Assembly (NCBI GenBank): GCA_905197955.1
Contig: CAJKAR010000018.1
Span: 1 to 64,000 of the forward strand
Reading direction: 5' to 3'
From: an uncultured Lentisphaeria bacterium
GTDB lineage: Bacteria; Verrucomicrobiota; Lentisphaeria; Victivallales; UBA1829
Length of the DNA: 64,000 bases
Shown in pieces: positions 44,281-52,957 of this stretch. Numbering within the stretch: the stretch's first letter is position 1; each line of letters starts with the position of its first letter. The translations under genes and the position numbers were made by a program. The notes under the pieces are model-generated. The model was not told the origin of the DNA. It searched no databases and saw only the letters and a program-made list of their open reading frames with translations.

Positions 44281-47200
44281 ATGAAATTTTCAAAATATCT
44301 GACGGCACTTTTCACAGGAGCCTCCTTCATTCTGCCTCTCGGAGCTCTGGATATTATGGATGGGGTCATGTACGCCGTCCCGGCGCCTGCGAAGATCAGG
44401 ATCGACGGCAAACTCAACGACTGGGATCACTCCGGAAAAGAGTGGCTCGCCCTCTCCCGCGAAGTTGCCGACCGCTTCTCCGGCGATGTCATGGTCATGT
44501 ACGATGACAACGCCCTCTATCTTGCCGCCGATATCCTCACCGGCGGCGGTCCCATGAAAAACACCAACAAACCAGGAGAAAAACCGTGGATCGGCCATAA
44601 TCTGGAGTTCCGCTGCATCGCGACACCGAAAGCGCCGCATCCCCTGCGCATTGCGAAAAACGACATCTCCGATCCGAGCGTGAAGGACTACGCTCCCTAT
44701 ATCAAAACCATGGCGATCTGGATGGAAACCGTCACCCGTACCCCCCATATCACCTTCCAGGACGGCCCCCCGTATCAGGGCAAAATGATCCACGATCCGG
44801 AAGGAGTGCAGCTTGCATTCGGAGAGACAAAAAATCCCGACCGCTATCAGATGGAAGCCCGCATTCCCTGGAAACTCCTCGGCGTGGAATCCGGCAAAAA
44901 TCCATTCAAGCCCGGCGAAGCCATGACGGCATTCTGGACCGTTCTCTGGCCGCAGAGCATCACCCAGCGCGCGGAGGCGCTCCGCATCGCGCCGACCACC
45001 GGATTCGGATGGGCATGGCACGGAGTCAATAAATGGGGCAGAATCGTCTTTGCTCCCGACAACAAGCTCAAACGGCGCAATCCGGATCTGAAGACCTATC
45101 TGGCGCAGAGTGCGGAGGTGCCTGACTGCGACAGTTTCACCGTCAATATGCCGAAAGATGGAATGCTCTCGGTCAGCATCATCGGAAAAGACGGTTCCGT
45201 TCTTCGGGAAATCGCCGGAGGGGAACGTCATAAAAAAGGTCCCGTCACCCTCTACTGGGACGGCTTCGACTGGCGCGGCAACAAAATGCCTGTCGGCGAA
45301 TACACCTGGAAAGCCTATGTTCATGATCCGCTGAAAGTCACGTTCACCGGAGCCGCCGGCACCTCCGCCAAGGTCCCGTATGAAACACAGGACGGCAGAG
45401 GAAACTGGGGCGGAAACATGGGACCCGCCACCGCCGTCGCCAGCGACGAACAGGGACTGTATTACCTCTGGGGCAGCAATGAAGGCGGACAATCCATCGT
45501 CAAAACCGATTTCGACAACAACGTCCTCTGGCGCACCACTCCGTATGTGATCGACGGCGGCTACGGTCCCCATACCGCCATCGGAGCCAACCGGAAATAC
45601 GTCTATGTTCTTTCCGGCTGGTTCAACACCTTCCTCACCCGCTACGATGCGAAAAACGGACTCACGGCGCCGTTCGGCGATCAGCGTTTTCTCACGCTTG
45701 ATTCCTACGGGAAAACCCCTCCCCAGCAGCTCGACTGGAATACGCCGATGCCTTCCGCCAACTCCATTGTCGTCACGGAAAAGGAAGTCTTCGTCCCCCT
45801 CCACTACAAAGGACAAATCCATGTCTACGACGCCGAAACCGGCGCCCTGAAACGCACCCTTCCCTGCGAATGGGCGCGCGGAGCCGCTCTCGACCGCAAC
45901 GGCGACCTCTATGTTCTCACCATGCGCGACACCAACGGCTGGCACAACCGGGGCGCGGAACTGCATCGCTTTGCCAAGGCGCAAGGGAAATCCCGCATGG
46001 TCATGCGTCTGCCCGGACAGATCCAGAATCCCTGGAGCATCACAGCCCATGACGGAAAATTCTATATTTCCGACAACGGATATTCCAATCAGATCTGGAT
46101 TGTCTCGAACGGCAGGATCGCCGGAAGGCTCGGTACGGAAGGCGGTCGCCCGTGGTACGGTAAATACGATCCGAAAGGACTGCTTCATCCCGCAGGACTC
46201 CACATCGACCGGTTCGGCAAGCTGCATGTCGCGCAGGCCGCCATTCCGAGCGTCTTCCAGAAATACGATGCAAAGACTCTTGCGCTGGAGGGAGAGCTCT
46301 TCGGAGAGGTCGGGTACTGTCCGCCGAGCTGGCCGGACTGCGATGATCCGCTTCTTGTGTACGTCAAGGACTACTTCTCCAACGGTCTGATCCGCAGCCG
46401 TCTCAAAGGCGACGGCACCTCCTCCGGAACCGAAGCCTACTGGCGCTTCTCCAAAATGGACTGGCCCTATTCACTGCAATCCTGGCTCTCCAATTACAAG
46501 GTTCCGCGAGTCTTCCGGGGACCGGGCAATCTCAAGTACATGTTTGCCGCAGGACTGAATGCGAATCCCGCCGTGCTCGTGCGCATGGAAGGCGATACGC
46601 TCAAACCGGTCAACAGCTTCGGCACCGACGGCATCCGGAACGGACTCAAAGTCTGGAGCGACCGCAACGGAAACGGAAAAATCGATCCGGAAGAAATCCG
46701 CATCGTCACAAAACTTGCCGGACAGACACTCGATGCAAAATGGCAGGCTCATGCAAGCAAAGTCGATGACCGCGGCAACATCTATCTCACGGCAAGCGAC
46801 AACAAAGTCTACTTCATTCCCTTCCGCTCGCAGGGGAAAAACGGCTGCATGGAGTGGGATTTCGACCGATCCAGGATTCTCGTCCGGGAAATCATTCCGG
46901 GAGCCAGAACGCCGCTGTTCTACACCGCGCGCGAGCAGATCACCGGAATCGACGAGGACAGCAAGGGAAATCTCTATCTTTCGTTCAACACGAACCTCAA
47001 GTACGCCTCGCCCGAATGGACAAGCAAACTGAAGTTCGGACTCGGTCACAGCGGACGCTTCAATGCGGTCAAGATCGTCTCGTTCGATCCGCAGGGCAGA
47101 CAGCGTTTCCTGGTTGGCCGGAAAGCCACCGGAGTCCTGCGCGACGGCGAAATGTATCATCACTGGACCCAGGCGGGAATGCTCGGCGATCACTATGTGG

Positions 47201-48189
47201 CAGTCGGCTCCGAATGGACCCCCTTCACGCTCTATACCTCCGACGGTTTCTTCGTCCAGTCGCTTCTGGCGGACCCGAACCGCGGCGAAACACCGAGTCC
47301 GTTCAGTCTCGGCGGCGGAGAGACCTTCGCCGGTCAGCTCCGTTATTTCCCCGAACGCTCCGAAGCCTATCTCTATACCGGCAACACGCACGGAATGGTC
47401 TATCGGATCGAAGGGCTCAACAAGGACGGGACAATCAAAGGGGAAAAACGCTTCTCCGGAACAATGAAACTGACACGTCATCTTGACCCGTTCGCGGAAA
47501 AAACGGAAACGGCAAAGGCGGTCTTTGAACCGCTCAGCGATCCGCTCCGGACGGGTGAATGGAAAAGTTCCGTCGTACTCAACGACAACAGCGGACGCCG
47601 TCTGGCAGACGTCAGTTTCGGATACGACAGCTCCATGCTTTATGCCCGCTTCCTCGTCCGGAATCCGAAGCCGTTCGTCAATCGTGCGGATGATCCGGCA
47701 ATGGCATTCAAGATGGGCGATTCCGTCGGATTCTATCTCGGAAAGCCCGGCAGAAAAGCTCCGACCGATACGGTCCGGATTCTTGCCACCATTCTGAAAG
47801 GCAAACCCGTCGTCATCGGTTTCTTCCCGAAGTCCGGAGCTTTGAAGCAGCCGTATGAGTACTTCACAACAGCGGGCGGGCGCGTCAGGTATGAGTTCGC
47901 CGGAGTCATTCCGGATGCGCGCGCGGTCTTCCGGCCGAACAACGGAGGATATACGGTCGAAATCGCCGTTCCCCGCAGAGCTCTGCCGGATTATGAATTC
48001 AAAAAAGGCGGTAAGATCGCTCTGGAAGCCGAAGTGCTTCTCTCCGGAAACGGAATACGCGGACTTCAGACCCTCTCCCGCAACCACCTCTTCACGCCGC
48101 GTTCCGCCGGACAGGCAAAGATGGTGGATGATATTCCGAGCGAAGCCAGAATCTATCCGCAGTACATGAAAAACGCGGAAATCAGATAA
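44281..48189 (+). CDS. Second giant propeller protein with two CBM9-like domains
   Basis: 1302 residues from an ATG ten bases after the SGNH stop, behind a perfect AAGGAG. Signal peptide: YLTALFTGASFILPLGA. The N-terminal domain (about 30-265) is CBM9/DOMON-like (IRIDGKLNDWD, DVMVMYDDNALYLAADI). Then come a FlgD-like segment (about 285-365, LYWDGFDWRGNKMPVGEYTW), a long propeller (about 380-1080) and a second CBM9-like domain (about 1090-1300). A textbook EF-hand loop DRNGNGKIDPEE lies at 794-805. The C-terminal end VDDIPSEARIYPQYMKN parallels ADVPSEIRLTPNYMKK of the first giant protein, which shows common origin. No catalytic residues can be named. Confidence 0.84.
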   Translation: MKFSKYLTALFTGASFILPLGALDIMDGVMYAVPAPAKIRIDGKLNDWDHSGKEWLALSREVADRFSGDVMVMYDDNALYLAADILTGGGPMKNTNKPGEKPWIGHNLEFRCIATPKAPHPLRIAKNDISDPSVKDYAPYIKTMAIWMETVTRTPHITFQDGPPYQGKMIHDPEGVQLAFGETKNPDRYQMEARIPWKLLGVESGKNPFKPGEAMTAFWTVLWPQSITQRAEALRIAPTTGFGWAWHGVNKWGRIVFAPDNKLKRRNPDLKTYLAQSAEVPDCDSFTVNMPKDGMLSVSIIGKDGSVLREIAGGERHKKGPVTLYWDGFDWRGNKMPVGEYTWKAYVHDPLKVTFTGAAGTSAKVPYETQDGRGNWGGNMGPATAVASDEQGLYYLWGSNEGGQSIVKTDFDNNVLWRTTPYVIDGGYGPHTAIGANRKYVYVLSGWFNTFLTRYDAKNGLTAPFGDQRFLTLDSYGKTPPQQLDWNTPMPSANSIVVTEKEVFVPLHYKGQIHVYDAETGALKRTLPCEWARGAALDRNGDLYVLTMRDTNGWHNRGAELHRFAKAQGKSRMVMRLPGQIQNPWSITAHDGKFYISDNGYSNQIWIVSNGRIAGRLGTEGGRPWYGKYDPKGLLHPAGLHIDRFGKLHVAQAAIPSVFQKYDAKTLALEGELFGEVGYCPPSWPDCDDPLLVYVKDYFSNGLIRSRLKGDGTSSGTEAYWRFSKMDWPYSLQSWLSNYKVPRVFRGPGNLKYMFAAGLNANPAVLVRMEGDTLKPVNSFGTDGIRNGLKVWSDRNGNGKIDPEEIRIVTKLAGQTLDAKWQAHASKVDDRGNIYLTASDNKVYFIPFRSQGKNGCMEWDFDRSRILVREIIPGARTPLFYTAREQITGIDEDSKGNLYLSFNTNLKYASPEWTSKLKFGLGHSGRFNAVKIVSFDPQGRQRFLVGRKATGVLRDGEMYHHWTQAGMLGDHYVAVGSEWTPFTLYTSDGFFVQSLLADPNRGETPSPFSLGGGETFAGQLRYFPERSEAYLYTGNTHGMVYRIEGLNKDGTIKGEKRFSGTMKLTRHLDPFAEKTETAKAVFEPLSDPLRTGEWKSSVVLNDNSGRRLADVSFGYDSSMLYARFLVRNPKPFVNRADDPAMAFKMGDSVGFYLGKPGRKAPTDTVRILATILKGKPVVIGFFPKSGALKQPYEYFTTAGGRVRYEFAGVIPDARAVFRPNNGGYTVEIAVPRRALPDYEFKKGGKIALEAEVLLSGNGIRGLQTLSRNHLFTPRSAGQAKMVDDIPSEARIYPQYMKNAEIR

Positions 48190-48217
48190 ACGGCACGATC
48201 GGACAATCTGAAACGGG

Positions 48218-48251
48218 GCCGTCGGAACTCACTCCGGCGGCTCTGTTTTTT
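48218..48251 (+). terminator. Terminator of locus A
   Basis: A 9-bp stem (GCCGTCGGA/TCCGGCGGC, one G-T pair), a 6-base loop and seven T, about 30 bases after the stop codon. Confidence 0.88.
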
Positions 48252-48290
48252 CCAAGTGCAATCACCAAGTGCAATCACCAAGTGCAATCA
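48252..48290. repeat. Three perfect 13-bp tandem repeats
   Basis: CCAAGTGCAATCA is repeated three times head to tail without change, starting directly after the terminator T-run and ending eight bases before a -35 box. This may be a slippage-prone repeat or a multi-copy binding site upstream of the next gene. Confidence 0.85.
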
Positions 48291-48297
48291 CCGAGTC

Positions 48298-48325
48298 TTG
48301 CATCCGCGCCAAATAGCGGTACATT
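48298..48325 (+). promoter_or_regulatory. Putative promoter of the toroid-like protein gene
   Basis: TTGCAT, 16 bases, TACATT, with a small CCGC/GCGG inverted repeat in the spacer. Confidence 0.4.
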
Positions 48326-48355
48326 ATCCATACATCAAAAAAAAGGAGTCTGCTC

Positions 48356-50020
48356 GTGAATATGGACAAACTGTTGAAATCCGTCGAACCGCGATTCGAC
48401 GAAGCCGTTTCCATGCCTTCTTCGATCTGTCATTCCATCGGCTACCACAGCCGTCTGCCCGACGGGTGCATCTGTCACAGCACTAGAGAAGCGATTTATT
48501 ACGCGCTGGCGCTGATCCGCTCCGGAAAAAAGAAAAATCTTGAACGAGCCGAAAAGGTCATCCGCGCCGTTCTGGCGCTTCAGGAGACCAATCCTTACAA
48601 ACAGACCTACGGCATCTGGCCGTGGTTCCAGGAGGAACCCCTCCCGAAAATGGCGCCGCCCGACTGGAACTGGGCGGATTTCATCGGAGCCGCGCTCTGC
48701 CATATCCTGATCGAACACAAAAAAGAGCTTCCGAAACCGCTCGTCAAAGAGATCACCGATGCTTTGGAACGGGCAGCATGGTCCATCTTCCGGCGGAATG
48801 TGCAGCCGAATTATACGAACATCGCTCTCATGGGAGCCGCTGTCACATCCGCGGCAGGACGGATTCTCAAAAACGATCTGCTCACCGAATACGCCCGGGA
48901 ACGGATCAAAGCGTTCTGGGAATTCACGGAGGAGACCGGCGGACTCAATGAATACAACAGTCCGACCTATACCTTTATCGCCCTCTTTGAAACAGAACGC
49001 ATTCTCCAGCTCTCCAAAGACCCTGAAACGTGCGAATATGCGGAAAAGCTCCGCCGTCTTATCTGGCAGTCGCTCGCGGACCACTACCATCCCGCGACCG
49101 GACAGCTAGCAGGACCGCACAGCCGGGCCTATGCCTCGTGCCTTAATCCGGGAATCATCCGTTATCTCACGGAAATGACCGGAGTCGACATCCCCGGGGC
49201 CGATCCGAAAGAGGAAAAAACTGATCTGAGTCTCTTTTCCGGTGAAACCCATCTGCCATGTCCGAAAAACATCGCAAAACGCTTCCGCAAACTCCCGAAA
49301 AAAGAGCTGGAATCCACACAGCGATTCATCAAACGGGAGCCGGATTCCGATTCCTTCTACGGCACCACATGGATGACAGAACAGGTAGCATTCGGTTCCA
49401 TCAGCCGCTGCTGCACCTGGGTGCAGGGACATCCGCTGATCGCCTACTGGGTCAACGGGAAAAAACCGGCGGTCTTCCATTTCAACTTCCTGAAAAACGG
49501 AAGAGAGTTCTCCTCCATGGGACTCCGCACGGCGCAGAAGAAAAACATCGCTCTGACCGCCTTCCATCCGCTGACCGACCGCGGAGACTATCACATTCAT
49601 CTCGACCATCCGGCGGATCAGACTTTCCACGCAGCCGAACTCGTTCTCCGCTACAAGCTGGAAGCCGAAAATGCGGAAGTCTGCGAACTCTCCGATGCGG
49701 TATTTGAACTCCGTGCCGGAGACTGGAAGGCTGTCGTTCACGTTCCGGAGGGATCGTTCGAAGGAGCTCCAACGGCCTGTGCCTGCGGAAAAACAGAAAA
49801 CGGCGCATACGTCGATATCATCTGCTATGCCGGCCCTGAAAAGGCATTCAAGTTCGATGAATCCCTTCAGGATCAGCTGGCGGTCTCAGTCGAGATCCTC
49901 AAAGCGGATGAAAAAGTCTCCGCAGACCTGCCTGATGTAAAATCCAAAGGCGACACCGTCACCGCCGCATGGCGCGGACTTAACGTCACAGTCCCCCTCC
50001 ACGGTGTCCCATACGACTGA
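48356..50020 (+). CDS. Unknown protein, probable alpha/alpha-toroid carbohydrate-active enzyme
   Basis: 554 residues without a signal peptide. I prefer the GTG start because AGGAG lies 7 bases before it; an ATG two codons later is possible. Residues about 1-300 are helical with aromatic-rich turns (YALALIRSGKKKNLERAEKVIRAVLALQETN, YGIWPWFQEEP, TGGLNEYNSPTYTFIALFETERIL), the look of (alpha/alpha)6 polysaccharide lyases or glycosidases such as heparinase II/III-like enzymes. Residues about 350-550 are beta-rich. NEYNSPTY is a candidate active-site stretch (inference). Neighbouring loci are glycan-related. I cannot assign a family with confidence. Confidence 0.6.
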   Translation: MNMDKLLKSVEPRFDEAVSMPSSICHSIGYHSRLPDGCICHSTREAIYYALALIRSGKKKNLERAEKVIRAVLALQETNPYKQTYGIWPWFQEEPLPKMAPPDWNWADFIGAALCHILIEHKKELPKPLVKEITDALERAAWSIFRRNVQPNYTNIALMGAAVTSAAGRILKNDLLTEYARERIKAFWEFTEETGGLNEYNSPTYTFIALFETERILQLSKDPETCEYAEKLRRLIWQSLADHYHPATGQLAGPHSRAYASCLNPGIIRYLTEMTGVDIPGADPKEEKTDLSLFSGETHLPCPKNIAKRFRKLPKKELESTQRFIKREPDSDSFYGTTWMTEQVAFGSISRCCTWVQGHPLIAYWVNGKKPAVFHFNFLKNGREFSSMGLRTAQKKNIALTAFHPLTDRGDYHIHLDHPADQTFHAAELVLRYKLEAENAEVCELSDAVFELRAGDWKAVVHVPEGSFEGAPTACACGKTENGAYVDIICYAGPEKAFKFDESLQDQLAVSVEILKADEKVSADLPDVKSKGDTVTAAWRGLNVTVPLHGVPYD

Positions 50021-50039
50021 TCTCCATCCTCAAAACGCC

Positions 50040-50081
50040 AGAGCCGTTTGCTTCCCCACTCCGGAAACAAACGGCTCTTTT
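50040..50081 (+). terminator. Terminator after the toroid-like protein gene
   Basis: An 11-bp perfect stem (AGAGCCGTTTG/CAAACGGCTCT) with a 17-base loop, followed by a T-rich tail of four T, C and three T. Confidence 0.88.
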
Positions 50082-50154
50082 CTTTCTCTGAACAATTTCC
50101 ATACCAAAATCAGCCAATTTTCCAAAAAAATCTCTTTTTTTCCAAAAATCAGGC

Positions 50155-50183
50155 TTGACAGGGACATGTTTAAGATGTATTAT
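50155..50183 (+). promoter_or_regulatory. Promoter of the GH5-GntR-pseudopilin operon
   Basis: TTGACA, exactly 17 bases, TATTAT. A second copy of TATTAT occurs 24 bases downstream inside the repeated operator unit. Confidence 0.75.
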
Positions 50184-50207
50184 CACAACATGTTTAAGAT
50201 GTATTAT
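50164..50207. promoter_or_regulatory. Tandem palindromic operators over the GH5 promoter
   Basis: Two identical 20-base copies (50164-50183 and 50188-50207), 24 bases apart start to start. Each begins with ACATGTTTAAGATGT, in which 12 of 15 positions fit a palindrome. The first copy covers the promoter spacer and ends with the -10 box, so a bound repressor would exclude RNA polymerase. The GntR regulator encoded in the same operon is the likely partner (inference). Confidence 0.7.
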
Positions 50208-50244
50208 TCAACTGATTTCAGGAAATCAAACAAGGGGAACACCG

Positions 50245-51891
50245 ATGAAACAAATGAAATCTGCCGGATTACTGTTACTGCTGCTCCTCCTTTCATTCGT
50301 GACAGGCGCCGGGGCGAGAGAACAGAAAGTGTTCTTTGCCGGAGACAAAAACGCGAACTGGTCGCTGAGCGAATACGCCAGCTGGGTTGAACTTCCCGAT
50401 GGAAACACTGCTCTGGAGATCCGGATCCCCCGGAACGCACCGATTCAGAACATCACCTACGGAGCAAGCCGGGAACTGGATCTGCGCTCTTTCCGGGGAA
50501 AACAGATCGTCATATCGGGAACCGTCAGCGCCAAAGAGGTTCCGGAACGGAACGAGGGGCACCGCTGCGTGAAACTCATGTTATATCATCGGGGAAAAAC
50601 AGGGAATCGTTACATTCCCTCCTCGTATCGTCTGTGGGGATCGTTTCCGGAAAGCAGACTGGAACTGGCATTCACCGTTCCGGAAGATGTCGGCAAAAAC
50701 ACCCTGATGGTCGGCGTACAGCACAACACAGGCGTTGTTCTGGCAAAAGACCTGAAACTGGAAGTCAAAGAGTTCTATCCGGCGCCGGTCCCGATTCCGG
50801 ATCATTTCCGCTGCGAGTATTCCGACGCGGTCCGGAACGCACCGCGTCTGCGCGGAGCCGGACTGATCTCCACGGCAACGCCGGCGGACATACGGTCGCT
50901 GGCAGACAACGGAGCGAACCTCGTCCGCTGGTGGATCCGCTACGACCACAACGACAAGACCCTGAAAAGTCTGGATCAGGCTCTGGACCGTCTGGAATCC
51001 CTGCTGCCCGAATTCGAAAAACAGAACCTGAAAGTGATTCCCGTCCTCAACAACATCCCCGGCGGCCGATTCGCCAAACCGGTCATGCTCGGAATCAACG
51101 CTGCCGATGAAATCTCCAGAAGCCAAAGCAATTTCCAGCTTTTCTTCGACCGGGAACTGCTGGATCTCTATGTCCGAATCTGGGAAAAAACCGCACAGCG
51201 TTTCCGGAACAGGCCCGTCATCTACGGATACAGCGTCATGAATGAGCCGTCGCAGTTCGGCAAAGTTCCGTATGATTATCTCTACTGCCAGTACCTTGCG
51301 GCAAAAGCGATCCGCCGGATCGATCCGGAAAAACCGATCTACATCGCCGCAAACAACTGGGATAAAGCCGATGCGTTCGCCTATCTCAAACCTCTTCCGC
51401 TGAAAAACATCCTCTATGAAGTCCACATGTACACGCCGCATGGCTATACTCATCAGGGAGTCGGTGCGACCATCGAAAACATCAAACGGGGAAAATTCTT
51501 CGCCTATCCCGGAAAAATCGGAGATATGGAATACAATCGCGCCATTCTCCGCCAGACCCTCCAGCCCGCTGTGGATTTCCAGAAAAAATACGGAGCCAAA
51601 ATCTACTGCGGCGAATTCTCCGTGATCCGCTGGGCTCCCGGCGGAGCGCAATATCTGGAGGACCTCTGCTCCATCTTTGAAGAACTCGGCTGGGACTGGT
51701 CATACCACTGCCATCGGGAATGGATGAACTGGAGCTTCGAATATCCGAGCTCCTACGGCAGCAACAAAACGGCGCAGGAACCGACAGACCGTCAGAAAGT
51801 CCTTCAACGCTACTGGAAGAAAAATGCGTCCGCCTCTTCCGTCATTGCATCCCCCTCCCCCCGGCAGGCGGACAGAAAGGCGGGACAATAA
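50245..51891 (+). CDS. Secreted GH5-like (clan A) glycoside hydrolase
   Basis: 548 residues with a signal peptide (SAGLLLLLLLLSFVTGAGA) and an AAGGGG ribosome site. Residues about 30-185 form a beta-sandwich-like domain. The (beta/alpha)8 barrel follows, with LADNGANLVRWWIRYDH and two catalytic glutamates: Glu334 in VMNEPS (acid/base) and Glu457 in YCGEFSV (nucleophile). This is the arrangement of cellulase-type GH5 and related clan GH-A families. It should cleave a beta-linked polysaccharide outside the cytoplasm. The substrate could be cellulose, mannan, xyloglucan or another glycan. It is the first gene of an operon with a GntR regulator and a pseudopilin. Confidence 0.87.
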   Translation: MKQMKSAGLLLLLLLLSFVTGAGAREQKVFFAGDKNANWSLSEYASWVELPDGNTALEIRIPRNAPIQNITYGASRELDLRSFRGKQIVISGTVSAKEVPERNEGHRCVKLMLYHRGKTGNRYIPSSYRLWGSFPESRLELAFTVPEDVGKNTLMVGVQHNTGVVLAKDLKLEVKEFYPAPVPIPDHFRCEYSDAVRNAPRLRGAGLISTATPADIRSLADNGANLVRWWIRYDHNDKTLKSLDQALDRLESLLPEFEKQNLKVIPVLNNIPGGRFAKPVMLGINAADEISRSQSNFQLFFDRELLDLYVRIWEKTAQRFRNRPVIYGYSVMNEPSQFGKVPYDYLYCQYLAAKAIRRIDPEKPIYIAANNWDKADAFAYLKPLPLKNILYEVHMYTPHGYTHQGVGATIENIKRGKFFAYPGKIGDMEYNRAILRQTLQPAVDFQKKYGAKIYCGEFSVIRWAPGGAQYLEDLCSIFEELGWDWSYHCHREWMNWSFEYPSSYGSNKTAQEPTDRQKVLQRYWKKNASASSVIASPSPRQADRKAGQ

Positions 51892-51892
51892 C

Positions 51893-52957
51893 ATGGCTCA
51901 AATCATGCCGGAATACATGCGGGTGCGACAGTACCTCTACAATCTCATCAGCAACTGCGACGGGGAATCCATGCAGATCCCGCCGGAAAATGAACTCTGC
52001 CGAATTTTCGGAGTCAGCCGCGTCACCGTCCGCGGAGCCATCCGCGAACTGATCCGGGAAAATCTTCTGGTCACCCGGCGCGGTCTCGGAACCTTCATCC
52101 ATCCGGACGCCGTCCCCAAACAGCACATCCGTCTGCCGGTCATCGGGATTCTCTCCGGCGACGGCCGCCAGACCTATCAGTCCTCCGATCCCACCGTCAT
52201 GCAGGCGATCCGCCGCTGCGCCATGCTCTCCGAATCCCTTTATCTTCCGGATTCCAAAACCCCGGAACGACTGCTGGAAATCATCCGCAACAACATCGCC
52301 GGCGTGATCTGGACCGAACCTTCCCCAAAACTGATACCCTATCTTCAGGCGATCCGCAACAGCGGAAAACCTCTGCTCCTCATAAGCAACAGATTCGACC
52401 GGGATTTCGATTCCGTCCGGGATGCCCCCGCCGAACGCGGCATGCTTCTGGCAAATCACTTCGTTTCACTGGGACACCGCCATGTTCTCTATCTGCACAA
52501 CTATCCGGCGGAAGGCGGATTCGATCGGCCAGAACAGCCGGAGACAACTTCGGGATCTCTCATGCGTCATCTGCATGAGCTCACGGGAAACGGATCCGTC
52601 GGCTTTCTCTCCCTGCTCGAATTCGAACAGTTCCTTGCGGAACACGGCATCGGCAAATATACGGTTCTCTATTCCGATGCAAATCTGGTCCGCCCGGTGA
52701 TGAAGCTCCTGAACGATGCGGAGATCCGGGTCCCGGAGGATATCTCCTATCTCACCGCCTGGCAACCCTCCCCCAGATTCTTCCACGGAGAAACGCCCGC
52801 ATGGCTCGACTGCGATTCCGATAAAATCGAATGCATTGTCGAATGGCTCCAGCGGAAAATCATCGACGGCGAACAGGCACCCTTCCTCGCCACAGCCTCC
52901 ACCACGCTCCACAACGGAAATACCCTGCGTCCCAATAAAAAGAAAGGAAACGCATGA
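51893..52957 (+). CDS. GntR/LacI-hybrid regulator of locus B
   Basis: 354 residues. The winged helix lies in residues 5-75 (MRVRQYLYNLISNCDGESMQIPPENELCRIFGVSRVTVRGAIRELIRENLLVTRRGLGTFI). The following LacI-like domain contains IAGVIWTEPSP, MLLANHFVSLGHRHVLYLHNYP and VPEDISYLTAW. The frame extends upstream, but the ATG at 51893 directly after the GH5 stop, behind AAAGGCGGG, is the sensible start. It probably represses its own operon through the tandem palindromes at 50164-50207. The TGA overlaps the pseudopilin ATG, exactly as in locus A. Confidence 0.9.
   Translation: MAQIMPEYMRVRQYLYNLISNCDGESMQIPPENELCRIFGVSRVTVRGAIRELIRENLLVTRRGLGTFIHPDAVPKQHIRLPVIGILSGDGRQTYQSSDPTVMQAIRRCAMLSESLYLPDSKTPERLLEIIRNNIAGVIWTEPSPKLIPYLQAIRNSGKPLLLISNRFDRDFDSVRDAPAERGMLLANHFVSLGHRHVLYLHNYPAEGGFDRPEQPETTSGSLMRHLHELTGNGSVGFLSLLEFEQFLAEHGIGKYTVLYSDANLVRPVMKLLNDAEIRVPEDISYLTAWQPSPRFFHGETPAWLDCDSDKIECIVEWLQRKIIDGEQAPFLATASTTLHNGNTLRPNKKKGNA

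Noticed and set aside
44290..46227. Long antisense frames opposite the giant exoprotein genes (also 40261-42195, 42738-44417 and 46471-48087)
   Set aside because: All lie fully inside strong plus-strand genes with signal peptides and recognisable domains. Their openness follows from codon usage.
48252..48290. Short CRISPR-like array
   Set aside because: The 13-base units are directly adjacent without spacers, and no cas gene is present.
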